From the NCBI GenBank assembly GCA_900755895.1, contig CAAEIG010000044.1, positions 1 to 32,883 of the forward strand: DNA of 32,883 nt, written 5' to 3'. A program made the translations under genes and the position numbers. Below the pieces are notes generated by a model, which saw nothing but the letters and a program-made list of their open reading frames with translations, had not been told where the DNA came from and searched no databases. This DNA is from Clostridia bacterium (GTDB lineage: Bacteria; Bacillota; Clostridia; Oscillospirales; Acutalibacteraceae). How positions within the stretch are numbered: the first letter of the stretch is position 1; the number at the start of each line of letters is the position of its first letter. This document shows, piece after piece, positions 7,448-15,267 of the stretch.

Positions 7448-7813
7448 TCATCTTTTTACAAAACTTACGCTTCCTTTGGCCCTGTGTCCTGTAACAGTAA
7501 ATGTGTAAGTATCGTCTTGGGAGATCACAATTTCAAATTCAGAAGTGGGAACATCTGTTTCTGAATAGATCGGCTCTCCCTCACTGTTTTCTACCTGAAT
7601 GTCCACACTTCCATCGTCACTTACGACGGTTGTATCAATCACATCGCCCGTTTTCAAAGGCATCGCCCTGTGATCGGAAGTATTTAAGATACTGTATTCC
7701 ATGATAAACTGGGTATCATTCCCGGTGCTGCTGCCATTAAACGTGGCGTTGCCGCAAGCGTTTAACAGCGCCAGAGAAAAGCATAAGATACAAGCGAAAC
7801 CTAATTTTTTCAT
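7448..7813 (-). CDS. Small lipoprotein of unknown function
   Basis: 121 residues. Signal peptide MKKLGFACILCFSLALLNAC with lipobox LNAC, so predicted to be lipid-anchored outside the membrane. The mature part is short, acidic and beta-rich (DGSVDIQVENSEGEPIY, DDTYTFTVTGHRAKGSVSF), suggesting a small Ig-like or FixH-like beta sandwich. ATG 7813 has GAGG six bases upstream; in-frame starts at 7816 and 7825 are also possible. First gene of a likely operon with the hydrolase. No recognised family. Confidence 0.75.
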   Translation of the reverse strand: MKKLGFACILCFSLALLNACGNATFNGSSTGNDTQFIMEYSILNTSDHRAMPLKTGDVIDTTVVSDDGSVDIQVENSEGEPIYSETDVPTSEFEIVISQDDTYTFTVTGHRAKGSVSFVKR

Positions 7814-7904
7814 CATTTCCCTCATTCGCAATGTGATGGTACTATTTTATCATATTGTGTAAAAAAGAACATCACCTTCGATCCATTTTCTTTCGAGAGC
7901 CTTG

Positions 7905-7934
7905 GTGACAAGTGGGGCTCAAAAGTGCTATGAT
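7905..7934 (+). promoter_or_regulatory. Promoter of the AbrB-like gene
   Basis: -35 GTGACA (7905-7910), 18-base spacer, extended -10 TGCTATGAT (-10 hexamer 7929-7934), 34 bases before the proposed start codon. Confidence 0.55.
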
Positions 7935-7968
7935 AAACTTCCAATGAAATGTGAGGAGGGATGAATCA

Positions 7969-8436
7969 TTGCCGCAGATGAATAAAGGTGGAAAATTCAT
8001 TTTTGGAAGATCCATTATAGGGGAGGATGGAAGAATACAATTTCCGACACAGGCAATCCAGGAATACCACATAACATTAGAGCGAAGGATTTACCTTTTC
8101 ACCGGCAGCAAAAGTACCGGAGGCTTTTGCGTCACTCGAAAAGGTTTGCTTTTACCTTCAAAACTGGGACATATCTTGACAGAGCAGCATCAATTATTAA
8201 ACTACACAGTTCCTCTCGGGAAATTTGTATGGTACAAAGGACGGGCATACTGCTGGGTAGAAATCTCTGAGCATGGAACAATCCAATTGCCGCAGGAAAC
8301 CATGAGTTTTTTGGAAATCAAGCCCGGAATGTCGCTCTTGTCCATTCGTAGCAGTGACATCGCATTTACAATGGGAGCAAAAGGGCCTCTGCTCAAAAAA
8401 GCGGAAGAATTTGAGGGCATTATACCAGAGTTTTGA
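7969..8436 (+). CDS. Double AbrB-like domain protein, function unknown
   Basis: 155 residues from TTG 7969, which has AGGAGG nine bases upstream; an upstream GTG (7951) overlaps that site and is unlikely. Two similar segments are visible: IIGEDGRIQFPTQAIQEYHI at about residues 15-34 and EISEHGTIQLPQETMSFLEI at about 98-117. Each matches the swapped-hairpin AbrB pattern (G-x-I-x-(F/L)-P then a short helix, then a strand). Between them is a conserved-looking segment (GSKSTGGFCVTRKGLLLPSK), and a second KGP motif (MGAKGPLLKKAEEF) follows. I recall uncharacterised clostridial proteins of this build but no function. Could bind DNA like AbrB or be a structural derivative. The only plus-strand gene in the left third. 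Confidence 0.7.
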   Translation: MPQMNKGGKFIFGRSIIGEDGRIQFPTQAIQEYHITLERRIYLFTGSKSTGGFCVTRKGLLLPSKLGHILTEQHQLLNYTVPLGKFVWYKGRAYCWVEISEHGTIQLPQETMSFLEIKPGMSLLSIRSSDIAFTMGAKGPLLKKAEEFEGIIPEF

Positions 8437-8467
8437 TGCAACCTCATGGAATGATTGGCATGAACAA

Positions 8468-8499
8468 AAAGACACTCCTTCAATATAAGGGTTGTCTTT
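8468..8499. terminator. Bidirectional terminator between convergent genes
   Basis: AAAGACACTCCTT (8468-8480) and AAGGGTTGTCTTT (8487-8499) form a 13-base stem with one mismatch around CAATAT. T-rich tracts follow on both sides: CCATTTTTT on the plus strand, TTTTTG on the minus. It serves the AbrB-like gene and the histidine kinase and overlaps the kinase stop codon. Confidence 0.75.
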
Positions 8500-9991
8500 C
8501 CATTTTTTCCGTTTTGTCCAGAAAGTGAACTTCAGCCTTAACTCCATCTGTCGTATTTCCAATGGTACACACCGCGCCGTGGCGGTCCAGAATCATCTTC
8601 ACCAGATACAGCCCCAGGCCACTGCCGCCGGTGGCCCGGTTCCGGGAGCCTTCTCCCCTGTAAAATGCCTCAAAGAGATGGGGTATGGCATCCTCGCTGA
8701 TATGAGTCCCAGTGTTTTCCACCGTCAGGGCCGGGCGGCCCTCCAGCAGGCCGCACCACACCCGGATCTCTGCCCCCTCCGGGGAATAGAGGGCTGCGTT
8801 GGAGAGCAGGTTCCCCACGGCCTTGCCGAGGAGAGACGGGTCGCCGGTGACGGTGACCCCCGGCGTCAGTGTGGACACCAGCCGCTGGTCCCGCTGCTCC
8901 AGCAATCCTGCGTCCAGCGTCAGCTGTCGCTCAATCAGAGCGGACAGATCCACGCGTTCCTGCTTGACAGCCACAGACCCTGTCTCCATCCGGGAGATGG
9001 CCAGCATCTCCCCCACCAGGTTTTCCATCCGGCCTGTCACCTGAAGGGAGCGCAGCAGGTATTTGTCCCGATCCTGGTAAACGCCCACTCCATCCAGCAT
9101 CCCAGAGAGCTGCCCCTTCAGGATGGTCACTGGCGTCTTCAACTCGTGGGAGGCGGCGTTGAAAAAAGCCATTCGCTGCCGGTCCAGTTCCCGCTCCTGC
9201 TCTACCTCTCCTCGCAGGGCTTGGTTGGCGCTCTCCAGATCCGCGAGGGCGGCATCCAGCCTCTGGGCCAATTTGTCTAAGCTGCGGCCCAGTTTGCCAA
9301 TCTCGTCCCGACGTTTTTCCCCGCATTCCCAGTGGAAATCCAGTTCCGCCATCTTCCCGGCAATGCCGCTCATGCGCACGATGGGACGGGTAATGTACCG
9401 GGAGTAGAAGAAAGCGCACAGCAAAGAAAAAGCCAGCAGCACCAGCAAAATCCAGGGAGCCATCTGCACCAGTGCTCGCACAGCCAGGTTTTCCACCTGA
9501 ACTCTGGGAGTGACATAGAGCGTATAGCTCTCACTCTGGCCCGCAAAGGTCACCTCGGTGGCAATGGTGGCCCCATCAGAGGCGGTGATGGTCATGGTTT
9601 CCTCGGTTTCCGTCCCCGTCCCATAACTGACCACCGTGTCTCCCTCCGCTGTGGTGACGGCCACACGTTCGTCCTCATACACGGCCTGGACGGTCAAACT
9701 CGCCCCTGTATCCACCAGTTCTCCGTCCGGGCCCACCAGCATGGCACTGGCCCCGGAGGAGATCGTAAACTCGTCCAGCAGCGCGCCGCAGTCCTCCGGC
9801 GTGGTGTCCGCCAACCGTTCCGCCAGGGCATCCACCTGGGCGGCGAGGTCGTCATTCACCACAGCGGTATAGGTGCTTGGGGTGGCCCAGGCAATCAGGC
9901 CGAAGGTGACTGTCCCGGCAAAGAGCAAGATACTAGCAGTAATCAGAAAAATGCGAGCGGTCAGACTCTCAGAGAGTTTCTTTCGCGGCAC
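8480..9991 (-). CDS. Sensor histidine kinase
   Basis: 503 residues. TM1 about 13-35, an extracellular domain of about 135 residues rich in Thr/Ala/Glu, TM2 about 175-195, HAMP (RYITRPIVRMSGIAGKMAEL) and a coiled linker, HisKA with the phospho-accepting His282 in AASHELKTP, N-box NLLSNAALYSP, and ATP-lid glycines GGSGLGLYLV. It overlaps the response regulator gene by 23 bases and starts with GTG at 9991 after AGGGGGG. Cytoplasmic autophosphorylation and phosphotransfer to that regulator follow from family knowledge. The signal is unknown. Classic orthodox kinase of the VanS/PhoR-like type. Confidence 0.92.
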   Translation of the reverse strand: MPRKKLSESLTARIFLITASILLFAGTVTFGLIAWATPSTYTAVVNDDLAAQVDALAERLADTTPEDCGALLDEFTISSGASAMLVGPDGELVDTGASLTVQAVYEDERVAVTTAEGDTVVSYGTGTETEETMTITASDGATIATEVTFAGQSESYTLYVTPRVQVENLAVRALVQMAPWILLVLLAFSLLCAFFYSRYITRPIVRMSGIAGKMAELDFHWECGEKRRDEIGKLGRSLDKLAQRLDAALADLESANQALRGEVEQERELDRQRMAFFNAASHELKTPVTILKGQLSGMLDGVGVYQDRDKYLLRSLQVTGRMENLVGEMLAISRMETGSVAVKQERVDLSALIERQLTLDAGLLEQRDQRLVSTLTPGVTVTGDPSLLGKAVGNLLSNAALYSPEGAEIRVWCGLLEGRPALTVENTGTHISEDAIPHLFEAFYRGEGSRNRATGGSGLGLYLVKMILDRHGAVCTIGNTTDGVKAEVHFLDKTEKMERQPLY

Positions 9992-10637
9992 GATAGCCCA
10001 CCCCCCTCACAGTTTCAATGTAGTCCCGACCCAGTTTGTGGCGGAGATTCTTGATATGGCTGTCCACCACCCGCTCGTCCCCGTAAAAATCATAACCCCA
10101 TAGTTTCGCCAGCAGCATCTCTCGGGTGAACACCCGCCCCGGTGCATCCAAGAAAGTATGGAGCAGTTCAAACTCCCGGGTGGTCAGTTCCAGGGGCCGG
10201 CCGTCCAGCAACGCCTCCCGTGTGTCCAGGTCCAGAGATAGATCCCGGTACCGAAGGCGACTGTCCTCACCCGCACTCCCCCGTCGACGAAGGATGACCC
10301 GAATCTTCTCCAGCAACACCGGCATGGAAAATGGCTTGGTCACATAGTCGTCGATGTCCAGGCCAAAGCCCCGGAGCTGCTGTTCCTCCCCGTCCAAGGC
10401 GGTGAGCATAAGAATAGGCACTTGAGATTGCTGGCGGATTAACTCGCAGACACCGAACCCGTCGATCTTGGGGAGCATTAAGTCCAGGAGAACCAAATCA
10501 AAGTGTTGACTTCCGAACAGGGCCAGGGCCACCACCCCGTCTCCGGCCACGGCGGTTTGATAGCCAGCGTCTTCCAGATAGGTCCGCAGCAGTTCCTGAA
10601 TATCCGGCTCGTCTTCTACAATTAAAATGTGTTTCAT
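9969..10637 (-). CDS. OmpR-family response regulator
   Basis: 222 residues. Receiver domain with acidic pocket E8/D9 (VEDEPD), phospho-accepting Asp52 in VLLDLMLPK, Thr in LMLTALDG and conserved Lys in VTKPF. The C-terminal winged helix is TTREFELLHTFLDAPGRVFT ... RVVDSHIKNLRHKL ... IETVRGVGYRA. ATG 10637 is preceded by AGGTGA and a good promoter. It is unlike the four receiver-less winged-helix proteins further right, although they share the same C-terminal fold. Target genes are not evident. Confidence 0.93.
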   Translation of the reverse strand: MKHILIVEDEPDIQELLRTYLEDAGYQTAVAGDGVVALALFGSQHFDLVLLDLMLPKIDGFGVCELIRQQSQVPILMLTALDGEEQQLRGFGLDIDDYVTKPFSMPVLLEKIRVILRRRGSAGEDSRLRYRDLSLDLDTREALLDGRPLELTTREFELLHTFLDAPGRVFTREMLLAKLWGYDFYGDERVVDSHIKNLRHKLGRDYIETVRGVGYRAAKETL

Positions 10638-10668
10638 TCAGCATCACCTGTCCCAAGGATAGCATGGA

Positions 10669-10697
10669 ATTATGAATTTATCATGGAGATTTCTCAA
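10669..10697 (-). promoter_or_regulatory. Promoter of the two-component genes
   Basis: On the minus strand: -35 TTGAGA (10692-10697), 17-base spacer, -10 CATAAT (10669-10674), about 32 bases before the response regulator start. The surrounding gap (10638-10782) shows no other convincing element. Confidence 0.6.
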
Positions 10698-10782
10698 AAG
10701 ATCAAATTCAAAGAAAGTTTTTGTCAGCAAGGGCGGTATCCCAACAAAAGGATTCCGGCCCTCATTTGTTTTTATAAGGCCA

Positions 10783-11205
10783 TTAAGGACTCTTCCCAAT
10801 TTTATAGCCTCCCCTTATCACTGTTTTTATGTATGTCGGATGCTTGGGATCTTCCTCCAGTTTCTGCCTCAGCCGCCAGATGATATTTTCCACAGAGTTC
10901 GTCCCATGCAGGTATTCTTCTCCCCAGGCCGCCGCATAGAGCTGTGCCTTTGAGAACACTTGCCCTGGTGAACTGGCCATGCAGTAAAGCATGGCATATT
11001 CCCCATGATTGAGCCGCACTTCCCTGCCAGCCATCAGTACCCGGCGGTGCTCATGATTGATCTCCAGTTCTCCGATGCGCAGCACGGCGGAAAACTGGGC
11101 GGTGACATGAATTATCTCCGCCCGCCTGTCCTTCAGCGCATCCACGATTGCCTGAAATAAACTGCCGTCTGGGTCTGCGGCCCGGATGACGATGATTTCG
11201 CTCAC
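10783..11205 (-). CDS. Receiver-less OmpR-type winged-helix regulator, copy 1
   Basis: 140 residues from GTG 11205 (SEIIVIRAADPDGSLFQAIV), with GGGAGG seven bases upstream. An N-terminal beta-alpha-beta piece of about 35 residues is followed by an OmpR/PhoB-type DNA-binding domain: LRIGELEINHEHRRVLMAG, LNHGEYAMLYCMASSPGQVF, recognition helix region NSVENIIWRLRQKL, wing YIKTVIRGGYKI. There is no phospho-acceptor Asp pocket. The N-terminal piece could be a shrunken receiver (its first strand, helix and second strand), which is inference. It follows the DtxR-type gene across a strong hairpin and is the last gene of the first ECF transporter operon. Three close relatives lie in this window. Confidence 0.85.
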   Translation of the reverse strand: MSEIIVIRAADPDGSLFQAIVDALKDRRAEIIHVTAQFSAVLRIGELEINHEHRRVLMAGREVRLNHGEYAMLYCMASSPGQVFSKAQLYAAAWGEEYLHGTNSVENIIWRLRQKLEEDPKHPTYIKTVIRGGYKIGKSP

Positions 11206-11222
11206 TGTATTCCCTCCCAATG

Positions 11223-11262
11223 GCAAAAGGAGAGGGCCGTGTGGACGGCCCCCTCCTTTTGC
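11223..11262 (-). promoter_or_regulatory. Conserved hairpin between DtxR-type and winged-helix genes, copy 1
   Basis: GCAAAAGGAG-AGGGCCGT and ACGGCCC-CCTCCTTTTGC form a long, nearly perfect stem with a four-base loop, immediately after the DtxR-type stop and just before the winged-helix ribosome binding site. The 3' arm ends in CTTTTGC on either strand, so it may act as a partial terminator or attenuator, or as an mRNA processing or stabilising element. The same element recurs at 19373-19410 and, weaker, at 32796-32833. Confidence 0.65.
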
Positions 11263-11267
11263 TGTAC

Positions 11268-11657
11268 TCATGACTCTGCTTCCGCAACTGCCTTTAGTCG
11301 TCGGAAACTCTCCTCGCTGATGACGTGCTCAATGCGGCAGGCGTCTGCCTCTGCTGTTCTTGGATCCACACCGGCGGCAATCAGGCGCTCCGTGAAAAAG
11401 CGGTGTTTTTCATAGATCTGCTCTGCCACTTCCCGGCCAATGTCAGTCAAATGTAAGAAAAAGCCGTCATCCATGGTGAGGAATCCGCCGTCCTTCAAAG
11501 TGGCCACTGCATGGCTCACGCTGGGCTTGGAAACATCCATGTGCCGGGCCACATCTACGGAGCGTACCATGCCCCTTTCCTTTTGGAGTACCAGCACGGC
11601 CTCCAAGTAATCCTCGCCGGAAGCGTACAGTTTTTTATCAGGAGGCATTGCACACAC
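11268..11657 (-). CDS. DtxR/MntR-family metal-dependent regulator, copy 1
   Basis: 129 residues: winged helix-turn-helix (VRSVDVARHMDVSKPSVSHAVATLKDGGFL) followed by the metal-binding dimerisation domain. There is no SH3-like third domain, as in MntR. Metal-site candidates are the Asp and Glu of GEDYLEAVL, the His of EKHRFF, and ACRIEHVIS (Cys, Glu, His). Asp/Glu in the first helix match MntR, while Cys at the ACRxEHV position matches DtxR. The start is GTG 11657; ATG 11648 is an alternative. It overlaps the ECF ATPase gene by 20 bases, so it is in the transporter operon and probably represses it when Fe(II) or Mn(II) is plentiful. Confidence 0.88.
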   Translation of the reverse strand: MCAMPPDKKLYASGEDYLEAVLVLQKERGMVRSVDVARHMDVSKPSVSHAVATLKDGGFLTMDDGFFLHLTDIGREVAEQIYEKHRFFTERLIAAGVDPRTAEADACRIEHVISEESFRRLKAVAEAES

Positions 11658-13140
11658 CAGTTCCTTGCTCGTGGGAGAAGAAAGCCCGCAAGAGCCTCAC
11701 AGCATCCCCGTCCATCGGCCGATGCCACAGCACCTTGCTCCCCTGAATGAACAACAGGTAGGTGCAGCATTTATAAATGAGTTCCGGGTCATGCGTGATC
11801 AGAAACAGGCTCTTTCCCATCTCTTTCAGACGGTTTAAGTTGTCCGATACCTCCAGCATATGCCGGTAATCCAATCCGCTGGTAGGCTCGTCAAATATCA
11901 GGATCTTTTTGTCCGATGCTATTGCACTGCCAATCGCCACTCTCTGCTTTTCACCGCCGGACAGGGACATGGGGTGCAACTTTACTTTGTCCAACAGGTC
12001 AAGGCTGTTCAGTATCTCCTTGGCACGGGCCGTGTCAGTTTTCTCGTCTTCGCCGTCCATACTGAGCAGCAACTCATCCAGCACATCTTCCGTGAATAGC
12101 TGGTGGTTTACATCCTGCATGACCATATAGGAGATATGCCTGCGTTGCTTTGCGTCATAGGAGGTCCCATCTATTTCAAGCACACCTTTCGCTTTTTTAT
12201 CCAGGCCGCACAGACACCGGGCGAAGGTGGATTTTCCTGCGCCGTTGTTTCCGATGATGCCGATGATCTCCCCTTGGGGCAGGGTCAGGTCTGGAATATC
12301 CACATTGAGGGGGCCGTGCTTTTCATAGGAGAACTGGAACCCCTTGATATGTAGCGTTGGAGTCTCCTGCTTGGGAATAGCCTCCGGGGACAGGTGGAAT
12401 GGGTCCAGTGCCCGTAGCCCCATTCCCCGCAATTCATCGGGCGATAATCTTTGAAATTCCACACCAGCAAACTCCTGTATAATACTTCCGTGTTTCATGT
12501 AAAGAATCCGGTCTGCATAGGGGACAAGATAATAAAGCCGGTGTTCTGCGACGATCACCGTCTTTTTCTCGGACTGCCAGTGCCGGATCACGCCAATCAA
12601 ATCTTCGATGGTGGCAATATCCAGGTTGGAGGATGGCTCGTCCAGCACAAAGATGTCCGGGTGGATTGCATCGGCAGAGGCGCAGGCGATTTTCTGTTTT
12701 TCTCCTCCGGACAGGGCAAACAAGCTCCGATTCAACAGTTTTTCCAGTTTGAGACTGTGGGTAGTCTCCTCCAGACGCTCCTGCATCTCCGGGACCGGCA
12801 GGGCCATGTTTTCACACCCGAAAACGATCTCGCTGGTGGTATCTACATTGTAGAATTGCGTCCTTGGATTTTGGAATACAGACCCTACCTGCTGTCCGAT
12901 TTGATAAAGAGGGTAGTCTTTTAACTCTTTCCCATCTAAAAGGACTTGCCCGGTCAGATTCCCGCTGTAATAATGCGGGATCAGGCCGTTGATCAGCCTG
13001 GTCAGCGTCGTCTTGCCGCAGCCGGACTCTCCACAGAGCAGGATGGTTTCGCCATCCCGGATTGTCAGGTTGATATGGCTCAGGTTGTTCTCGACTTCCC
13101 CGCTCTCATAGGTAAAGGAAACATCTTTCAATTCGATCAC
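11638..13140 (-). CDS. ECF transporter double ATPase (fused EcfA-EcfA'), intact copy
   Basis: 500 residues with two complete nucleotide-binding domains. Domain 1: Walker A GESGCGKTT (about 37-45), signature LSGGEKQK, Walker B IFVLDEPSSNLD. Domain 2: Walker A GNNGAGKST (about 297), signature LSGGEKQR, Walker B ILIFDEPTSGLD, switch ITHD. A fused arrangement (as in YkoD-type proteins) replaces the separate EcfA1 and EcfA2 of many Firmicutes. It lies 12 bases after EcfT and overlaps the DtxR-type gene. It powers uptake through the S component encoded two genes upstream. Confidence 0.93.
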   Translation of the reverse strand: MIELKDVSFTYESGEVENNLSHINLTIRDGETILLCGESGCGKTTLTRLINGLIPHYYSGNLTGQVLLDGKELKDYPLYQIGQQVGSVFQNPRTQFYNVDTTSEIVFGCENMALPVPEMQERLEETTHSLKLEKLLNRSLFALSGGEKQKIACASADAIHPDIFVLDEPSSNLDIATIEDLIGVIRHWQSEKKTVIVAEHRLYYLVPYADRILYMKHGSIIQEFAGVEFQRLSPDELRGMGLRALDPFHLSPEAIPKQETPTLHIKGFQFSYEKHGPLNVDIPDLTLPQGEIIGIIGNNGAGKSTFARCLCGLDKKAKGVLEIDGTSYDAKQRRHISYMVMQDVNHQLFTEDVLDELLLSMDGEDEKTDTARAKEILNSLDLLDKVKLHPMSLSGGEKQRVAIGSAIASDKKILIFDEPTSGLDYRHMLEVSDNLNRLKEMGKSLFLITHDPELIYKCCTYLLFIQGSKVLWHRPMDGDAVRLLRAFFSHEQGTGVCNAS

Positions 13141-13152
13141 GGTACCACCTCC

Positions 13153-13884
13153 TTACCACGGACTGAAAAAGTATGTGGAAATCAGCGCAATTCCGGCAAT
13201 CAGCACCGTCAGCAGGTCCCAGCCGGTAAAACCGACTTTTGTGATATTGGTGCGCCGGACCGGGTTATCCAGGCCGCGGGTCAGAGCCGCCGCGGAGAGA
13301 TCATCCCCGATTTTGACCACCGAGATCATCAGGGGAATAAAACGGTATTCAATCAGGGCCGCAGGGTTTTGCCAGAATTTCTTTGTCCCGAATTGGACCT
13401 CCCGCATCCGCATGGCGTCCTTGATGGCGGCCGACTCCTCCTGCATGGTAGGAATAAAGCGAAACAGGACAGAGAGCGGAATGGTGATCTGCCGCCCAAT
13501 GTGCATCCGGCCCAGCGCAGTAATGCACTCGCTGGCCGTGGTGGATTTGATGATGTAGGCCCCCATTACAAAAGCCGGAAATAGCCGCAGGACCAGCCCC
13601 ACCAGCAGGACTACCAGCATATTGACGATCATGGGAAACTGGACCGAGTTCTGAATGGCCTGCACGAACAACCCTGCTGCAAACAGGCAAAAGAACACAG
13701 TTGCCGTCTTATATTGTCGGTTTGTCAACAGCAGGATAAAAGGAATCATCGCCACCGCAATCATAAAGGCGGTATGACTGTATAGAAACTCCGCAGTGGC
13801 AACGACGGCCATTAGCAACAGTTTCGTCCGTGGGTCCAACCGAAAACCTGTTCTATTTTCAACAACTGCTTGTAATTGCTCCAT
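13153..13884 (-). CDS. ecfT: ECF transporter transmembrane component EcfT, copy 1
   Basis: 243 residues, several hydrophobic helices, and the two cytoplasmic coupling motifs of EcfT: AMRMREVQFG and AAALTRGLD (Ala-Arg-Gly type). These helices dock onto the ATPases. Start ATG 13884 overlaps the stop of the S-component gene by one base (TAATG), indicating coupling. It links the membrane S component to the fused ATPase encoded next. Confidence 0.92.
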   Translation of the reverse strand: MEQLQAVVENRTGFRLDPRTKLLLMAVVATAEFLYSHTAFMIAVAMIPFILLLTNRQYKTATVFFCLFAAGLFVQAIQNSVQFPMIVNMLVVLLVGLVLRLFPAFVMGAYIIKSTTASECITALGRMHIGRQITIPLSVLFRFIPTMQEESAAIKDAMRMREVQFGTKKFWQNPAALIEYRFIPLMISVVKIGDDLSAAALTRGLDNPVRRTNITKVGFTGWDLLTVLIAGIALISTYFFSPW

Positions 13885-14471
13885 TACACAATGCCCGCTC
13901 TCTCAAAGTGCTTTTTCAGCATTTTATGGCCCAGCAGTGCGCCCAGGATGCCGCCCACAAACAGCAGAACAAAACCTACATAGAGCATCCAGGAGGGCAT
14001 TAGGCTCTGAAGGGTATTTGCATACTGATCTCCCATGGAAGTGTGAATGTTTTCCCAGTATGCCTCACCAGCGAACCAGAGATTGGCTGGGCAACCCATG
14101 ATGCCGAGGCAAAAGCAGGCATAACTCAGAACCGTGATCTTGAACTTCTGGTAACCTCCGATTTTGAGAACAATATCGCTTAGGATGCCGCCGAGTACCC
14201 AGCCAATCAGGCCGATCCAGCCGTAGCCAATTAGATAAAAGAAAATGCCGCCGATGATGCCGGTGATAGTCAGCATACCAACCTTCTTGATTTTAGTGTA
14301 GTAGAGCATCATGGGAATGCCACAGACGATAGGCCAAATCAAGAACAGAAACGGGTATACCACCGGCAAAGCAGTGAGTAGTCCGACAACAAAGAAAATA
14401 ACAAGGGTCATAGCGGTGTAAATGCCGACATTGATCAAATCTTTACCTGTAAGTTTTTTCGTGTTCTCCAT
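13884..14471 (-). CDS. ECF transporter S component, Trep_Strep/MptD family, copy 1
   Basis: 195 residues from ATG 14471 (MENTKKLTGKDLINVGIYTA), preceded by AAAGGA. Five or six hydrophobic helices; the N-terminal KLTGKDLINVGIYTAMTLVI and C-terminal GALLGHKMLKKHFERAGIV are typical of the Trep_Strep/MptD group. This group is named as an ECF S component but its substrate is not firmly known; in the equibactin locus of Streptococcus equi related ECF genes sit with YbtPQ-like ABC genes, which points to metal-chelate uptake. First gene of the operon S-EcfT-EcfA-DtxR-winged helix; a 16-bp dyad lies about 85 bases upstream. Confidence 0.88.
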   Translation of the reverse strand: MENTKKLTGKDLINVGIYTAMTLVIFFVVGLLTALPVVYPFLFLIWPIVCGIPMMLYYTKIKKVGMLTITGIIGGIFFYLIGYGWIGLIGWVLGGILSDIVLKIGGYQKFKITVLSYACFCLGIMGCPANLWFAGEAYWENIHTSMGDQYANTLQSLMPSWMLYVGFVLLFVGGILGALLGHKMLKKHFERAGIV

Positions 14472-14555
14472 TTTTAATATGTCCTTTCTGAAAAAGAATA
14501 AATGTTGTAATGCCCCGTGCAAAGGGAACTATGCAGTTTCACCTCCCCGCAGAGA

Positions 14556-14571
14556 GTTAGTAAATGCTAAC
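14556..14571. promoter_or_regulatory. Candidate metal-regulator box 1
   Basis: GTTAGTAAATGCTAAC (in gene direction GTTAGCATTTACTAAC), a dyad with GTTAG/CTAAC half sites. It lies between the terminator of the TetR gene and the first ECF operon. Three related sites stand before other transport units in this window. Confidence 0.65.
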
Positions 14572-14582
14572 TGATGTGCAAA

Positions 14583-14609
14583 AATTTTGGGGATCAAATC
14601 CCCAAAATT
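14583..14609 (-). terminator. Terminator of TetR gene 2
   Basis: Perfect 12-base stem AATTTTGGGGAT / ATCCCCAAAATT with a three-base loop, followed on the minus strand by a T run (TTTTTGC). It overlaps the stop codon of the TetR gene and separates it from the ECF operon. Confidence 0.85.
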
Positions 14610-15211
14610 GTTTGCCATCCGGCGTTAAAAAATGAGACAAGCGTATGGGCATATTTCAGAGCTGCCTCTTTGGGAAAATTGTGCATAACTACTTCCGCCA
14701 GGGATGCAAAATACGCATGAAGCAAAATATGCCATTCCTCTTCTGCCAATTCACGGATCGGAACACCGCGGGATCTCAACTCTGCAAAGAACTTCAGTGT
14801 CACTTGAGTTTCCAGACGGACAACATCATCTAAGAAGGAGGAATACCGTGTCCCCTCCGCCCGCATGAGAAGCAGACGGAACACATCAAAATGCTCATAG
14901 ATATATTCGATGATAACCTTCAGCGTTTCCTCCGACAGTTTCCAGATAGATTTTAAGTCATCTGTCTTTGCCAGCTCCATGTGCTCATTTACCGACGCAT
15001 CATAAATGGCCTTGACCTCTTGAACAACAGGCTCCACCAGCGCACCGAACAGAGATTCCTTATCGTCAAAGTGGTTATAAAAAGCCCCATTGGTCACATG
15101 AGCGTCCTTGCAGATCTCCCGAATGCTTGCCCGCTCATAGCCGTATTCCAGAAAGTGCTTTTGGGCGCAGAGCAAAAGATTTTCATGGGTCTGCTGAAAG
15201 TCTCTTGACAT
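14594..15211 (-). CDS. TetR family regulator, divergent to ABC pair 1
   Basis: 205 residues. N-terminal helix-turn-helix ASIREICKDAHVTNGAFYNH (about 28-47) and the following FDDKESLFGALV helix are canonical TetR. The C-terminal domain is a ligand-binding or dimerisation domain of unknown specificity. GGAGG precedes ATG 15211. It is transcribed away from the first half-ABC pair, with a 30-bp palindrome in the shared gap, so it should control both itself and that pair. The ligand may be the transported chelate; this is inference. Confidence 0.9.
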   Translation of the reverse strand: MSRDFQQTHENLLLCAQKHFLEYGYERASIREICKDAHVTNGAFYNHFDDKESLFGALVEPVVQEVKAIYDASVNEHMELAKTDDLKSIWKLSEETLKVIIEYIYEHFDVFRLLLMRAEGTRYSSFLDDVVRLETQVTLKFFAELRSRGVPIRELAEEEWHILLHAYFASLAEVVMHNFPKEAALKYAHTLVSFFNAGWQTILGI

Positions 15212-15235
15212 TACCTGTCCCTCCGTTCTATACTA

Positions 15236-15265
15236 AAATTACACTGTAATATTACATCGTAATTT
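15236..15265. promoter_or_regulatory. Divergent TetR operator
   Basis: A 30-bp palindrome, left arm AAATTACACTGTAAT (15236-15250) and right arm ATTACATCGTAATTT (15251-15265); 13 of 15 pairs match. It covers the expected transcription start of the TetR gene and stands 73 bases before the ABC pair start. Confidence 0.7.
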
Positions 15266-15267
15266 AG

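Larger units (their letters stand above)
10783..11657. repeat. Direct repeat A1: DtxR-hairpin-winged-helix module
   Basis: This module and 18929-19785 are very similar in DNA, including the non-coding stretch between the two genes and the GTG start region (shared runs such as CTCACTGTATTCCCTCCCAA). Same orientation, about 8.1 kb apart. Extent and identity are estimated by eye. Confidence 0.7.

Noticed and set aside
9969..11205. Winged-helix copy 1 as the C-terminal part of the neighbouring response regulator
   Set aside because: The response regulator at 9969-10637 is complete with its own DNA-binding domain, and winged-helix copy 1 has its own start and ribosome binding site in the DtxR context.
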